Part shown: positions 22,141-32,156 of the stretch, piece by piece
Layout of the letters: every line of letters starts with the position of its first letter
Numbering within the stretch: the first letter of the stretch is position 1
NCBI GenBank assembly: GCA_947069175.1
Contig: CAMTDV010000017.1
Location: 52,027,137 to 52,091,136, forward strand
DNA length: 64,000 nt
Origin: Scalesia atractyloides
Lineage: Eukaryota; Streptophyta; Magnoliopsida; Asterales; Asteraceae
Direction of reading: 5' to 3'
The notes under the pieces: model-generated
Databases searched by the model: none
Seen by the model: only the letters and a program-made list of their open reading frames with translations
Told to the model about the DNA's origin: nothing
Translations under genes and position numbers: made by a program

Positions 22141-23380
22141 GGTTGATGATGATATGCCATTAGTGGCCATGATTTTTGACCTCACTGCCATGATGGAGGA
22201 GGTAAACTTGGTGGGTAATGAGCCAAAAGGGTGGTGGGTTGATACTGGGGCAACCCGCCATGTGTGCCCAGACAAGAGCCTCTTTAATACGTTTAAAGAG
22301 GTGGTGGGAGAAGAGAAGTTGTACATGGGAAATGCTGCTACAGCTGATATCAAGGGAGAAGGTGATGTGATTTTAAAGTGGACTTCTGGGAAAGAGCTCA
22401 CTTTGAAGAATGTGCTTTATGTTCCTGACCTACGCAAGAGTCTTGTGTCGGGTTGGATGCTTAACAAGTTTGGTTTTCGTTTGGTTTTTTAGAGTGACCA
22501 GTTTGTTTTAAGTAAGCGTGGTATGTTTGTTGGAAAGGGATATGCCCAAAATGGCATGTTTAAACTTAATGTAATGACTATTTAAAGAGGTGGTGGGAGA
22601 AGAGAAGCTGTACATCGGAAATGCTGCTACAGCTGATATCAAGGGAGAAGGTGATGTGATTTTAAAGTGGACTTCTGGGAAAGAGCTCACTTTGAAGAAT
22701 GTGCTTTATGTTCCTGACCTGCGCAAGAGTCTTGTGTCGGGTTGGATGCTTAACAAGTTTGGTTTTCGTTTGGTTTTTTAGAGTGACCAGTTTGTTTTAA
22801 GTAAGCATGGTATGTTTGTTGGAAAGGGATATGCCCAAAATGGCATGTTTAAACTTAATGTAATGGCTGTTTAAAGACGTGGTGAGAGAAGAGAAGCTGT
22901 ACATGGGAAATGCTGCTACAGCTGATATCAAGGGAGAGGTGATGTGATTTTAAAGTGGACTTCTGGGAAAGAGCTCACTTTGAAGAATGTGCTTTATGTT
23001 CCTGACCTGCGCAAGAGTCTTGTGTCGGGTGGGATGCTTAACAAGTTTGGTTTGCGTTTGGTTTTTGAGAGTGACCAGTTTGTTTTAAGTAAGCGTGGTA
23101 TGTTTGTTGGAAAGGGATATGCCCAAAATGGCATGTTTAAACTTAATGTAATGACTGTTAAGAAAAACATGAATAAAAATGCTAGTACTTCTGCTTACTT
23201 GGTTGAGTCTCCTAATGTTTGGCATGGACGTCTTGGTCATGTAAATTTTAATTCGATGCGTCATTTAATTAAATTAGATTACATACCAAATTTTGTCATC
23301 GACTCTAAACAAAATATAAAACATGTGTTGAAGCCAAACAAACAAGATCATCCTTCAACTCAGTTGAAAGAATAACTGAA
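22141..23380 (+). pseudogene. pol: Copia-2 protease region, triplicated, and integrase zinc domain
   Basis: The protease signature WWVDTGATRHVCPD lies near 22232. A 289-bp block running from FKEVVGEEKLYMGNA to the end of the protease occurs three times in tandem (22292-22580, 22581-22869, 22870 to about 23157). The first two copies share the same in-frame stop; the third has a Glu codon there and a one-base deletion. Downstream, VWHGRLGHVNF marks the start of the integrase zinc domain, which then loses its Cys pair to a frame change. Confidence 0.87.
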
Positions 23381-23384
23381 CCCC

Positions 23385-24350
23385 TTGATCTGATTCACAC
23401 TGATGTGTGTGACTTAAAATCAATTCCCACAAGAGGCGATAATAAATATTTTATTACTTTTATCGATGACAATACAAAATATTGTTATGTTTACTTATCA
23501 ATTCCCACAAGAGGCGATAATAAATATTTTATTACTTTTATCGATGACAATACAAGATATTGTTATGTTTACTTACTTAAGAGTAAGGATGAAGAAATTG
23601 ACAGGTTTAACTTGTATAAAGCTGAAGTTGAGAATCAACTCAACAAGAAAATAAAGCGTGTGAGAAGTGATAGAGGAGGTGAATATGTTTCACCATTTGG
23701 GGAAGTATGGCACAAAGTGGCATCATACACGAATGTACCCCTCCTTATACACCCCAATCAAATGGTATTGCGGAACGAAAGAATCGTACATTAAAAGAAA
23801 TGATGAATGCCATGTTGATAAGTTCTGAGATGAGCCAGGACATGTGGGGGAGGCCATTTTATCGGCGAATTTTTTGTTGAATAAAATACCTTTTAAGAAT
23901 AAGGATGTAACACCTCATGAGTTGTGGTGGGGACATAAATCATCCTATAAATACTTGAAAGTGTGGGGGTGCCTGGCCAAGGTGATTGTTACACCCCCTA
24001 AGGCACTTAGAATAGGGCCAAAACTATTGATTGCATTTGCATTGGATATGCCAAAAATGGTAGTTCATATCGTTTTCTTGTATATGAATCTTGCACAAGG
24101 ACTCTATCATAGAAACAAGGCCAGGAAATGTGACTTACTTTGAAGAAGAGTTTCCTATGTTAGTACAAACTCATACGAGTTCTTCAAATCATGCAAGTTC
24201 ATCAACAATGGTTGATGAGATTGTTCGAGAGGAAACTCAAGAACGATCAGAGGTTGAAGAGGGTGAGCAAAGAAGAAGTAAAAGGCAAAGGATTGAGAAA
24301 TCCTTTGGACCTGACTTTCTTACATACATGGTTGAGGGTGAGCCTCAAAC
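23385..24350 (+). pseudogene. pol: Copia-2 integrase core, broken
   Basis: It reads LIHTDVCDL (first catalytic Asp), YFITFIDDNT, RSDRGGEYV (second Asp region) and GIAERKNRTLKEMM with frame changes between them. A 78-bp tandem duplication (23420-23497 and 23498-23575) repeats the block SIPTRGDNKYFITFIDDNT in frame. Integrase would insert the cDNA; this copy is inactive. Confidence 0.82.
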
Positions 24351-24359
24351 CTATTGAGA

Positions 24360-25881
24360 AGCAGTCACCTCTTCAGATGGACCTCAATGGAAAGAAGCCA
24401 TCAAGAGTGAAATTGATTCTATCTTGCAGAATCATACTTGGGAGTTAGTGGATCTTCCACCAGGGTGCAAGCCACTTGGATATCGATGGATATTTAAGAA
24501 AAGGATGAAAGCGGATGGCTTTGTCGACAAGTATAAGGCAAGGCTTGTGATCAAAGAGTTTAGACAAAAGGAAGGTCTTGACTATTTTGACACATACTCG
24601 CCTGTGACTAGAATAACCTCTATTATGTTGGTGCTTACAATAGCAGCTTTGAGAAACTTGGAAATACATCAAATGGATGTAAAAACCGCATTTCTCAACG
24701 GGGAATTAGAGGAAGAGATTTACATGGAGCAACCAGAGGGTTTCTCTGCTCCTGGCCAAGAGGGCAAAGTGTGTAAACTCGTCAAGTCATTATATGGCTT
24801 GAAGCAAGCTCCAAAACAATGGCATCAAAAGTTTGACCAAGTTATGCTTAACAATGGTTTCAAAATAAATGAATGCGATAAATGTGTCTATGTGAAGGAC
24901 ACTTCTAAAGGTTATGTGATCTTATGCCTTTATGTAGATGATATGCTTATCATTGGGAGTGATGATAAGATGATCAGATCTACTAAAGACATGTTGAAAG
25001 CGAGATTTGACATGAAAAATATGGGTCTAGCTGATGTGATTCTTGGAGTAAAGATCATTAGAACCCAAACTGGCTTGGTGCTAAGTCAATCTCATTATAT
25101 TGATAAGATCCTTCAGAAGTTCAATCCAGAGGACACGAGTGTAGCTCAAACTCCAATTGATACCTCTCAACATTTGTCAAAAAATAGAGGCGAGAGTGTT
25201 GCTCAATTGGAATACTCAAGGATCATTGGCAGTCTTATGTATCTCATGTCATGTACTCGACCAGACTTGGCATATGCTGTGAGCAGGCTAAGTAGATATA
25301 CTAGTAATCCTAGTTCAGAGCAATGGAAGAGTATGACAAGATTATTAAGATATTTGAGATACATGAGAAATTATGGACTGCATTATGGCCAAAATCCAGC
25401 AGTTGTGGAAGGATTCAGTGATGCCAACTGGATATCCGATCAGAAAGATTCTAGATCTATAAGTGGATATGTGTTTACCCTTGGAGGTGCAGCTATTTCT
25501 TGGAAGTCGTCCAAGCAAACTCTTATAGCTAGATCCACGATGGAATCTGAGTTTATCGCGTTAGATAAAGCTGGAGAAGAGGCAGAATGGTTACGTCAAT
25601 TCTTGGAATATGTTCCAAGATGGCCTAAGCCTGTGACGGCCATCTGCATACATTGTGATTGCCAATCAGCTATTGGTAGAGCTCAAAATGCAATGTATAA
25701 TGGCATATCAAGGCACATACGGCGTCGGCATAACACGATACGACAACTACTCTCAACTGGAGTTATCACGATTGACTATGTGAAGTCAAAGGATAACATT
25801 GCGGATCCGCTTACAAAAGGCTTAAGCAGAGAGGTAGTACATAAGTCGTCGATGGGAATGGGACTAAAGCCCTTGGAGTAA
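24360..25881 (+). CDS. pol: Copia-2 reverse transcriptase - RNase H, intact block
   Basis: Open for about 500 codons. The RT part has WELVDLPPG, GYRWIFKKRMKADG, YKARLVIKEFRQ, QMDVKTAFLNG, EQPEGF, SLYGLKQAP and the catalytic LYVDDMLIIG (about 24932-24961). The RNase H part begins at YSRIIGSLMYLMSCTRPDLA. It contains GFSDANWISD (Asp), STMESEFIALD (Glu), HCDCQSAI and the terminal YVKSKDNIADPLTK. It lacks its own start and would be made as part of the polyprotein, so it is not a separate gene. Confidence 0.88.
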
Positions 25882-26400
25882 GTTTGTACAACGGAAAACC
25901 TATCCTAGAAGATTGGAGATCCCATGATCCAGGCTCAATATGACCACCTAACTGTACGAGCTAAGATCACTGTGGGGAGTACCTCAATTACAAAAGGGAG
26001 TTACAAACTTCCTAGTCCATTCCTACATGAAATCAGTGATATCAAGAGAGGTTAAGCATATGGCTTTTAATGATTTGTAAATCACCTATGTTAGAGATAA
26101 GTGGGGTCGCTTCGAATGGGATTGGGGGCACAATTCCTAGAGCTCTCGCAGAACCAGGATGGTGTTCCATGAACATAACGTACACAACTATGAGGGGTTA
26201 GCCAGACCAGGAAGAGTAATGCGTGATGTGTAATAACGTCTACGTAAAAAGGGGTTGGTTCAAGGACATCGCGTCTACTAATCGCTAGGAGACGAAGTAT
26301 ACGTCACAAAGGAGGGTTCAAAAGGAAACCTACCTATCCTGCATTACTTGACCGCTGAAATTTATCGTGACACTTGAGTGTGTGGGATGATCTCCATTCA

Positions 26401-26410
26401 TGTGGGGGAT
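26401..26410 (+). other. Copia-2 polypurine tract
   Basis: TGTGGGGGAT abuts the TG of the 3' LTR at 26411. Confidence 0.75.
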
Positions 26411-26838
26411 TGTTGGAACTTAATGAAAAATAATATTATATTAATGATTAATATAATAATTAGTTAGTGATTAAAGCAATTGAATGAGAGATTATAAGCT
26501 TTAATTATGTGTTGGAACCTTAATGTGTGGGGAATTGTGCTTGTCCCACATTGGTGGAGAGATAAATCTTTTGTAGATTTATAATTAGAATTCTCTACAC
26601 GAATGTATTCTTGTGTGACAACTCACACCCAATGGCAGCCAGGAGGGTGCGAAGTGTAACATCCGTCGAAAAACGGGTTTTCCAAACCCGCTTCGTTTAT
26701 TAATCGAATATCCAGTCATAATTTTTCATTGCACATTTATTGCTCAAATTAATTTTAAACGATACATAATTAATAAATATATTAGAATTAAAAACTATAA
26801 TTGATAACTAATAATAAATAGTGAATAAAAAATAAAAT

Positions 26839-26908
26839 GCGGCTGCCGGGTTTCGAACCCGGGTCGCCCATAAGATCAATCACACAACACACCGCTCCGC
26901 CATTTGCC
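26839..26908 (-). other. tRNA-like module 1 in solo LTR
   Basis: On the minus strand an A-box-like TGGCGGAGCGGTG is followed about 40 bases later by a B-box GGGTTCGAAACCC at 26848-26863. The acceptor stem and a proper anticodon arm are not convincing, so this is a tRNA-derived promoter-like relic rather than a tRNA gene. Confidence 0.55.
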
Positions 26909-27770
26909 TTCTTTGTGAATATTACGAAACAAATAATACTTAAGATGAAATCCGAATTCAAAACCGGAGTGTCACCGCGCTCAGAACTCGCAGTCACCGG
27001 GAAATCCGGCAATCCGCGACTTTGGCCAATTTCCTTTTGACCAAAACACGCTAACCGACTAAGACATCGGTTATAACCGATGTCTGACCCTTGATTTTAG
27101 TCATAACCGCCGGAGAAACCTTGACCACGAATCAAGACCAAATTCGGACTCAATACATTCTGTTTCTTCCCTATAAATACCCACCCAAACCTCTGGTAAC
27201 CTTTTCGCTCAAAATCGCTCAATCTCTCGAAGCTTTAGCACTCGCCGGAGTTATTCTGCATTCGCCGGACTTTCACCGGAAAACCGAGACTTACTTCAAA
27301 TCGGTAAAATTCTTAACTCTTTTGTTTGTAATCCATTATTCGACATGTTTTAACTTCAATCCTCCAACCAGAATCTGTCCCAGACTACGCTGCCGGGAAA
27401 TCCCACACTCGCCGGAATTTCACTGAAACATCAAAGTCTCACTGTCGATCGGTATAATCATCTAAAAACTCTTGATATCTCTTACTCAGTAACTTAATTT
27501 CATAACACAAGAAACTAAACTGTCAAACATTTCACTCAGCCGAAAGTCACAAATCAGGGCCGACGACTCCTGCCGGGAATCTGAATTAAACGCACTGTTT
27601 TGGTACATTCTGTTCTTTAATCTCGTTAACTATTACATTTCAACCAATTATAAGTTTTGATAATCGAATTAAACAAAACAGTCGGATCTCTCTGATCTGG
27701 GTTTTTGTAAACGAAGAAGATGAAGTCGAGAATAAGTATAAGTATAATTAAAATCATATATTCAAACGGG

Positions 27771-27840
27771 TTAGACACACAGTCCAGCGGTGGACTGTGT
27801 GCGCAAACAACACACACGTCACGAGTTCGAATCGCACAAC
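27771..27840 (+). other. tRNA-like module 2 in solo LTR
   Basis: TTAGACACACAGTCCAGCGG is followed by a B-box-like GAGTTCGAATCGC. It is the first of three same-strand modules spaced 168-169 bp apart. It is degenerate and not a functional tRNA. Confidence 0.5.
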
Positions 27841-27938
27841 GTACCGACTTTCAGAAATAAAACAAATATTTTTAGAACTGAATCAGAACATGTCACAGTA
27901 TGTTTATAAGAGTAATATAATCCGTGAGTTAATCAGAT

Positions 27939-28014
27939 TAAGACACACAGCCCAACTGGTTGGGCTGTGCGCATACGAACCGAAGGACCCGAGTTCGACT
28001 CCGGGTCCCTGCAA
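27939..28014 (+). other. tRNA-like module 3 in solo LTR
   Basis: GACACACAGCCCAACTGGTTG is A-box-like. GAGTTCGACTCCGGGTC is a good B box with a T-stem-like repeat. It lies 168 bp after module 2. Confidence 0.55.
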
Positions 28015-28107
28015 CCGGTTCGGCCATATAAATCCTTTTTAATAAAAACCAAATAAATTTAAACTTAATTAGTATATAAATATAATTAAAACAGAGAATA
28101 TTTCGGG

Positions 28108-28183
28108 TTAGACACGTAGCTCAGTTGGTAGAGTTGCGTGCACGCGTACGAGAGGTCCCGGGTTCGAACCTCACTCAGCGCAC
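28108..28183 (+). other. tRNA-like module 4 in solo LTR
   Basis: TAGCTCAGTTGGTAGAG is an almost canonical A box and D arm, and GGGTTCGAACCTC is a good B box. It lies 169 bp after module 3. The two ends do not pair as an acceptor stem, so it is probably not a working tRNA gene. Confidence 0.6.
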
Positions 28184-29908
28184 AATTAACCACAGTCCGA
28201 CCGGTCAACGATCAACGGTCAACGGTCAAAAAGTCAAAATTTTTATTTCTTTTATTTATTTATTTAATTTAAAAATCAATTAAAAATACTTAAAAATAAT
28301 ATTTTTAAAGTTAGAAAATGTCCTTAAACTCACAAAAATAAATCTAAAAATCCATTTATTTACCGAACCATTTCGTTATTATTTTAGGTTAGTTTTCCTC
28401 GTCGATCAAATCCCAAAACTCGTGCGCATCCAACGTCATCAAAGAACGCACCCAATGTGAGTGAATCTCTACGAATTCCCCGTTTTAATCACATTTTTTG
28501 GTGTATCATGTGTCGTTTAATTCCTTATTATATTTAAAACACTTGTGCATCCATCATATCCATGATCAAATGTGTATCAATTATGTATCAATTGTTGTGT
28601 GAATTATGTTTAGATTGAAGTTATCATTTTCAGTACATGCATTTCATTAGGCCCATCAGCTCCCCGTGGGATACGGGTTGAGTATCAGGTGCCTCATTCG
28701 ATCGGCTCCGTTTGATTGAGCCTTGATCTCACATACATCATCATTCATGTCATTCGATCGGCTCCGTTTGATTGAGCCTTGATCTCAAATACATCATCAT
28801 TCATGTCATTTACTCATCCAATGTGGTTTGCGTTTATGCTATATATATATGTTTGCTCATATGTGATTATTGCACAAATTTTCAATATTAAATACAACAA
28901 GAAATTAATAACAATGTTTTCTCAAGGTTCACTCGCCAACTTTTGTTGACCCAAAATATTCCCCGTTTTACACATGATACAGGTGATCCAGTTGAGGCAA
29001 GAAACACATAGGAAGGCCTAGAAGAATAAATCAGTTTAAGCTTGAGATTGTTATACTTAGTTTCATTTTCCTTGTAATTGTATGGATTTGATTTGAATAT
29101 TAAGTTGTAATTTGAATTTAATAAATATGAAACATTTTAGTAAACATCATGAGCTTTGATGATAACCCAATTATGCCCCGACTCTTATTCCGCTGTGGGT
29201 CGGGGTGTGACAAGCACCCGACACGCGCACGCGCCCGCGCCCGGCACGGGACTGGGACGAGGGCGATGGCGCAATGTGGCGCACTTTGCACTTCGCACGC
29301 TCGTAGAGCCGCTTGGAGCCGTCTTTAGTATTTTTTAGATGGGTCTTGGTGTGGTCAGCTAGAGACTTTTCAAGTTCCTAACTGACAAGTGATTAAGTCT
29401 CAGAATTCATTGTGTAATTGATTTCTAGAGGTTATTTTTATTGAATTATGTATTCAATAGGGACTTATCACTTCAAATTCTGTTCAGTTGTTATATACAA
29501 AGCTTTGTGCTTTGTTTTAGAGACCAGAACTCAGAAATCGTATGGTTGATACAACACACATACAAACGAATTCCCTAAATTCGGTTATCTGCGCACTCTT
29601 GTTTCAGGTATACTTTCGGGTGCTAGGTTAATCTCGGCAGTACAATCTGCTTAGACTGTTTTACCCTGGGAAGCAGACGGGTTCAACTGGGTTGCCCGAA
29701 ATCTGTTTTAACGGAAGCGTGATCTTCACGTGCCTCAGTCACCATTTGTTTTCGTGTTCCTTTATTTCTTGGTAATCTGTTTTTTTATAGTTTACATTTC
29801 TTTGTATTTCCTTCTTTTTGGCTCTAGCCATTTTGTGTATTGTAATCAGAATCGTGATTAATAAAATTGTTATTTTATTTATTTTGTGAACGGATGTCCT
29901 ACAAAAGA

Positions 29909-30208
29909 GCCAGCCATTTTTTTGAGGTAGAGGCTAGGCTCAGACTCTACATCTGAACCTAGCCTCCTCAATGAAAAAGGTTAGCCTCTATTTCTGAAAC
30001 GAATTTTAGTTTCTAAATTGTAGATGTATTAGAGATATAACACTTGGCTTATATCATGGTGAGGCCTACGTAATTTAAGAGTCTATATTTTAGACTCTTC
30101 GTACACGTGTTAACTTCTGAACTCAGTGGTTTTCGTGTCTTAGCTAGAATTAGCCGTATCCCATGTTTATTTTGGGAAAAGGGACCTGGTGGTCAAAGTT
30201 TATTTTGG
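29909..30208. mobile_element. Fold-back element, right arm
   Basis: Inverted copy of the left arm starting at 19654; CCAAAATAAA-type termini face outward at 19654 and 30208. It was separated from the left part by the insertion of Copia-2. Confidence 0.72.
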
Positions 30209-30364
30209 ATATAGATATTTGATAGCAACACATCCTTATTAAACAAACTGGATCTCATGTTTTATCTTGTTATAAATAATTTTTTTAAAATTCAAATAAT
30301 ATATACCAACTTTCTAGGCGAAAACCATTTTGTAAGTAAAAGTCAAAGTCGAAGAATAACTTAC

Positions 30365-30520
30365 CACTATCAAGGACACCAATGATAGTCCCAGCACCAG
30401 ACTGACATTTGGAGATTATCCCATTGACCAAATGAGGGTTGACGTTGAGAAAATCCCAACTCCTTGTTGTGTGAAGCTTAAGAATTCTATTAGGAATCAC
30501 ACGAGCAACTCCTGGTAAAT
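30365..30520 (-). pseudogene. Subtilase exon with catalytic Asp
   Basis: It reads DLPGVARVIPNRILKLHTTR, SWDFL and GAGTIIGVLDSG, with an AG acceptor at 30522-30521 and a GT donor at 30364-30363. It ends after the first base of a Gly codon; the exon at 19564 supplies the other two bases and continues as VWPES. That proves these two exons, now 10.8 kb apart, were neighbours. Confidence 0.88.
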
Positions 30521-30779
30521 CTGCATGCATCAATTACAAAGAACGATTTCTTTTGTTGACATGTCTCCTCTTAGTTACGCGTATAGACCGTGCATCAGGC
30601 TCCTTTTGCAGTCAAATATGTCATTTAAGTTGTTTTGAGTACTCTTTGCTACGGTTTCCATTCTATTGATTTTAGCAACCAATTTTATATTAATAACTAA
30701 ATACAGAAGAAACTGTGTTACATTCTCCGGCAGATTTTAGCAACCATATAACTCATAGCAGTTTGCTAGAAGCAGTAAT

Positions 30780-31022
30780 TGTTAAAAAATAAAAGGATAT
30801 CAAAGGGAATAAGTTTGGAAGAAATTTGCGGGATCAGTCAAGCATCATTTCCCATTTTAGAGGGTCAAAGACAGCTATTAACAGCCGTAAATCCAGTCCA
30901 TAAACAGCTCGTCTTCTATGTTTAGATTGTTCTTCTTAGCTATAAATTATATGCTTTTTCCCTGTAATAGATACACAGAAAATATACAACCATTCGATTT
31001 TTCTCAATTATCCTTTTTAACA
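30780..31022 (+). repeat. Copia-3 5' LTR
   Basis: It runs from TGTTAAAAAATAAAAGG to TTTTTAACA, immediately followed by the initiator-Met primer site. The first 33 bases recur at 35553-35585. Confidence 0.88.
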
Positions 31023-31093
31023 TGGTATCAGAGCAGGTCATTTAGTCTGCTCATCACCTACCCAAAGAAAAACCGAGCCACAACCGAGTCACC

Positions 31094-32156
31094 ATGTCCG
31101 GAGACGACAACTCGAGTAGTGATCTCACTTTACAACTAGCCAACCTTCTCAAAAATTCCCAGTCAAAAAGCCCAAAAATGTCCGATAGTTTACAGATAAA
31201 TCTGAAACTAAACGGCCAGAATTATCCTCTATGGACCCGGATGATTCGGGTCGCCATAGGCGGAAAATCAAAAACCTTGCTGAAACATTTAACCACAAAT
31301 CCCCCAGACCAAAATCATGAAACCTACGAACAGTGGGAGCAAGATGACCTAATCGTTTTTTCATGGTTAATTCAGAATATCGAACCTGTCCTTGCGGGTA
31401 ACCTCACCGAGTTTCCCACAGCGAAATCGTTGTGGGATGCCTTGGTAGTCACATATAGCAGTGGACGGGACAAGCTCCAAACCTTTAATCTCCATGTCAA
31501 AGCGAATGATATCAAACAGAACAATACTTCTCTCGAAGAATTGTGGATCACCCTCCAAGGCGTATGGGGAGAAATCGACCGAATTGATCCGAATCCGATG
31601 ACTTGTTCAACGGATATTCAAGCATACTCCAAAATTCGAACTGAGCAAAAACTCTTCCAGTTCTTAAATGCCCTTGACCGAAAGTATGACCCTATAAAGA
31701 GGGAGATACTCCGGTCGGAACCACTTCCGACTGCAGAAGCCGCATATGCCACTGTTCGCAAGGAGGCCGCTCACCAAAACATTCTCGGAACACCTCTCAA
31801 TGACGCACAGGGCATCGCAGCAGGTCTAATAGCCACAGAAATAGAAGGGGCAGGACTTGCGTCGAAAGGGCTCCGACGGTTCGACGGAGAGAAGAACTGG
31901 ATCTGTAAGCAAAGATGACAAAACTCACCTCAAATGTGACCATTGTAGCATGACAAAGCATACCAAGGAACAATGTTTCAGACTCGTCGGATATCCCGAA
32001 TGGTGGTCTGATGGTCATAAGAAGGGCTCAAAGGCTACAGTTCAAGAAAAGGAAAAACATCCAGCATCGGCAACCGAGAGGTCACCGGAGATGGAAGCTG
32101 GAGTAAAACTGGTTTCGGCAGAATGGCAGACGCAAAAGGAGAAGAAGATGCAGTGA
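31094..32156 (+). pseudogene. gag: Copia-3 gag, frameshifted
   Basis: ATG at 31094. The core reads LKLNGQNYPLWTRMIRVAIG, LWDALVVTYSSG and KLFQFLNALDRKYDPIKREI. A frame change near 31860 precedes the zinc knuckle CDHCSMTKHTKEQC and LVGYPEWW, and a second lies near 32140. The fingers bind element RNA. Confidence 0.87.

Larger units (their letters stand above)
26655..29212 (+). mobile_element. Solo-LTR-like element carrying four tRNA-like modules
   Basis: It begins TGTAACATCC and ends GGGTGTGACA, the inverted termini usual for plant Ty3/gypsy LTRs. It interrupts the Copia-2 3' LTR between GCGAAG and AGCACCC, so the insertion limits are exact to a base or two, although a clean 5-bp duplication is not visible. 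There is no coding capacity. It contains four tRNA-like sequences, a perfect 22-bp palindrome (27063-27084) and a 56-bp tandem duplication (28695-28750, 28751-28806). Confidence 0.75.
20142..29903 (+). mobile_element. Copia-2: Ty1/copia element with rearranged pol
   Basis: The 5' LTR is 20142-21059. The 3' LTR is 26411-29903, enlarged by a 2.56-kb insertion. A perfect AAAGA duplication flanks the element (20137-20141 and 29904-29908). The internal region holds gag, protease, integrase, RT and RNase H in copia order, with a 485-codon open RT-RNase H block. Frameshifts in gag and integrase and two direct duplications in pol make it defective. It sits inside the fold-back element within a subtilase intron. 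Confidence 0.92.
26411..29903 (+). repeat. Copia-2 3' LTR, split by a solo LTR
   Basis: 26411-26654 matches the first part of the 5' LTR and 29213-29903 matches the rest, to TGTCCTACA. The interruption at 26655-29212 is a separate element. The AAAGA duplication follows at 29904. Confidence 0.9.

Noticed and set aside
28108..28183. Possible functional tRNA gene
   Set aside because: A and B boxes are good but 5' and 3' ends do not pair as an acceptor stem, and it is one of several degenerate modules in a transposon.
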